From JANQIO01 sp038746745 (GTDB lineage: Bacteria; Pseudomonadota; Gammaproteobacteria; Pseudomonadales; Halieaceae), in assembly GCA_038746745.1 (NCBI GenBank), contig JBCDKJ010000001.1, positions 124,001-188,000 of the forward strand: 64,000 bases of DNA. The letters run 5' to 3'. Position numbers and translations under genes: made by a program. Under the pieces are notes generated by a model. The model made no database searches. It was not told where the DNA came from and saw nothing but the letters and a program-made list of their open reading frames with translations. Of this stretch, positions 63,892-64,000 are shown one piece after another. Position 1 is the first letter of the stretch, and every line of letters begins with the position of its first letter.

Positions 63892-64000
63892 CCAGGGCGC
63901 GGCTTGGGTCTGCAACAAGCCGGCCAGCGCACTGCGCGAGGGGCAGTCTAGTCCAGTTCCAGCCAGGCAGCTAGACCAGTGAAGTACAGTGCAGTGTGGA

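Overview
The window looks like the chromosome of a free-living, probably marine, gammaproteobacterium. The block dnaQ - rnhA - methyltransferase / gloB - mltD is a gammaproteobacterial arrangement, and sohB, nudC, nhaB, cobB, mlaA and a DksA paralogue fit the same class. Two TonB receptors, an LLM-class oxidoreductase, a CaiB/BaiF CoA-transferase and many periplasmic hydrolases would suit a Halieaceae/Spongiibacteraceae-like heterotroph; that family-level placement is inference. No rRNA, tRNA, insertion sequence, prophage or CRISPR array was seen.

Layout. (1) 1-12.6 kb: an amide/peptide-utilisation neighbourhood. It holds an amidase (cut by the window edge), a LysR regulator, a P1-family peptidase with an extra C-terminal domain, a serine hydrolase, a POT peptide transporter, a TonB-dependent receptor, a MOSC protein and a penicillin-acylase-family hydrolase. 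Together they could take amide-bonded compounds from the outer membrane to the cytoplasm. (2) 12.6-20.1 kb: a tightly overlapping minus-strand operon (COG0523 GTPase, FAD oxidoreductase with a Cys-rich tail, 2-TM protein, membrane fusion protein, RND pump). It is divergent from a DksA paralogue that has lost three of its four zinc cysteines. A near-perfect Zur-type palindrome lies in the shared promoter, so this is probably a zinc-starvation locus with an RND exporter attached. (3) 20.2-25.8 kb: an S33-type alpha/beta hydrolase and two exported serine hydrolases. (4) 25.9-31.5 kb: a LysR regulator divergent from a MexEF-like adaptor and pump, with a perfect LysR-type palindrome between them. 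(5) 31.5-36.7 kb: a FecI-FecR-STN receptor signalling set and, nearby, a protein with a TonB-like SxxxH membrane anchor but no recognisable TonB C-terminus. (6) 36.8-45.8 kb: a CPA2 antiporter, an alginate-export-type porin, a periplasmic isochorismatase-like hydrolase, a Tat-exported amidohydrolase, a NarL-type two-component system and an S1/P1 nuclease. (7) 45.9-49.2 kb: an overlapping trio of membrane-anchored hydrolase, MlaA lipoprotein and orphan type-I binding protein. (8) 49.3-64 kb: mostly core metabolism and housekeeping, ending with an AMP-dependent acyl-CoA synthetase.

The most unusual feature runs through the whole window. At least ten gene boundaries carry short tandem repeats of 13-22 bp units in 2-10 copies, very often beginning at or within a few bases of a stop codon. 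Several arrays share a core: an exact 18-bp match in inverse orientation links the arrays at 43.1 and 56.8 kb. This points to a dispersed repeat family rather than isolated slippage events.
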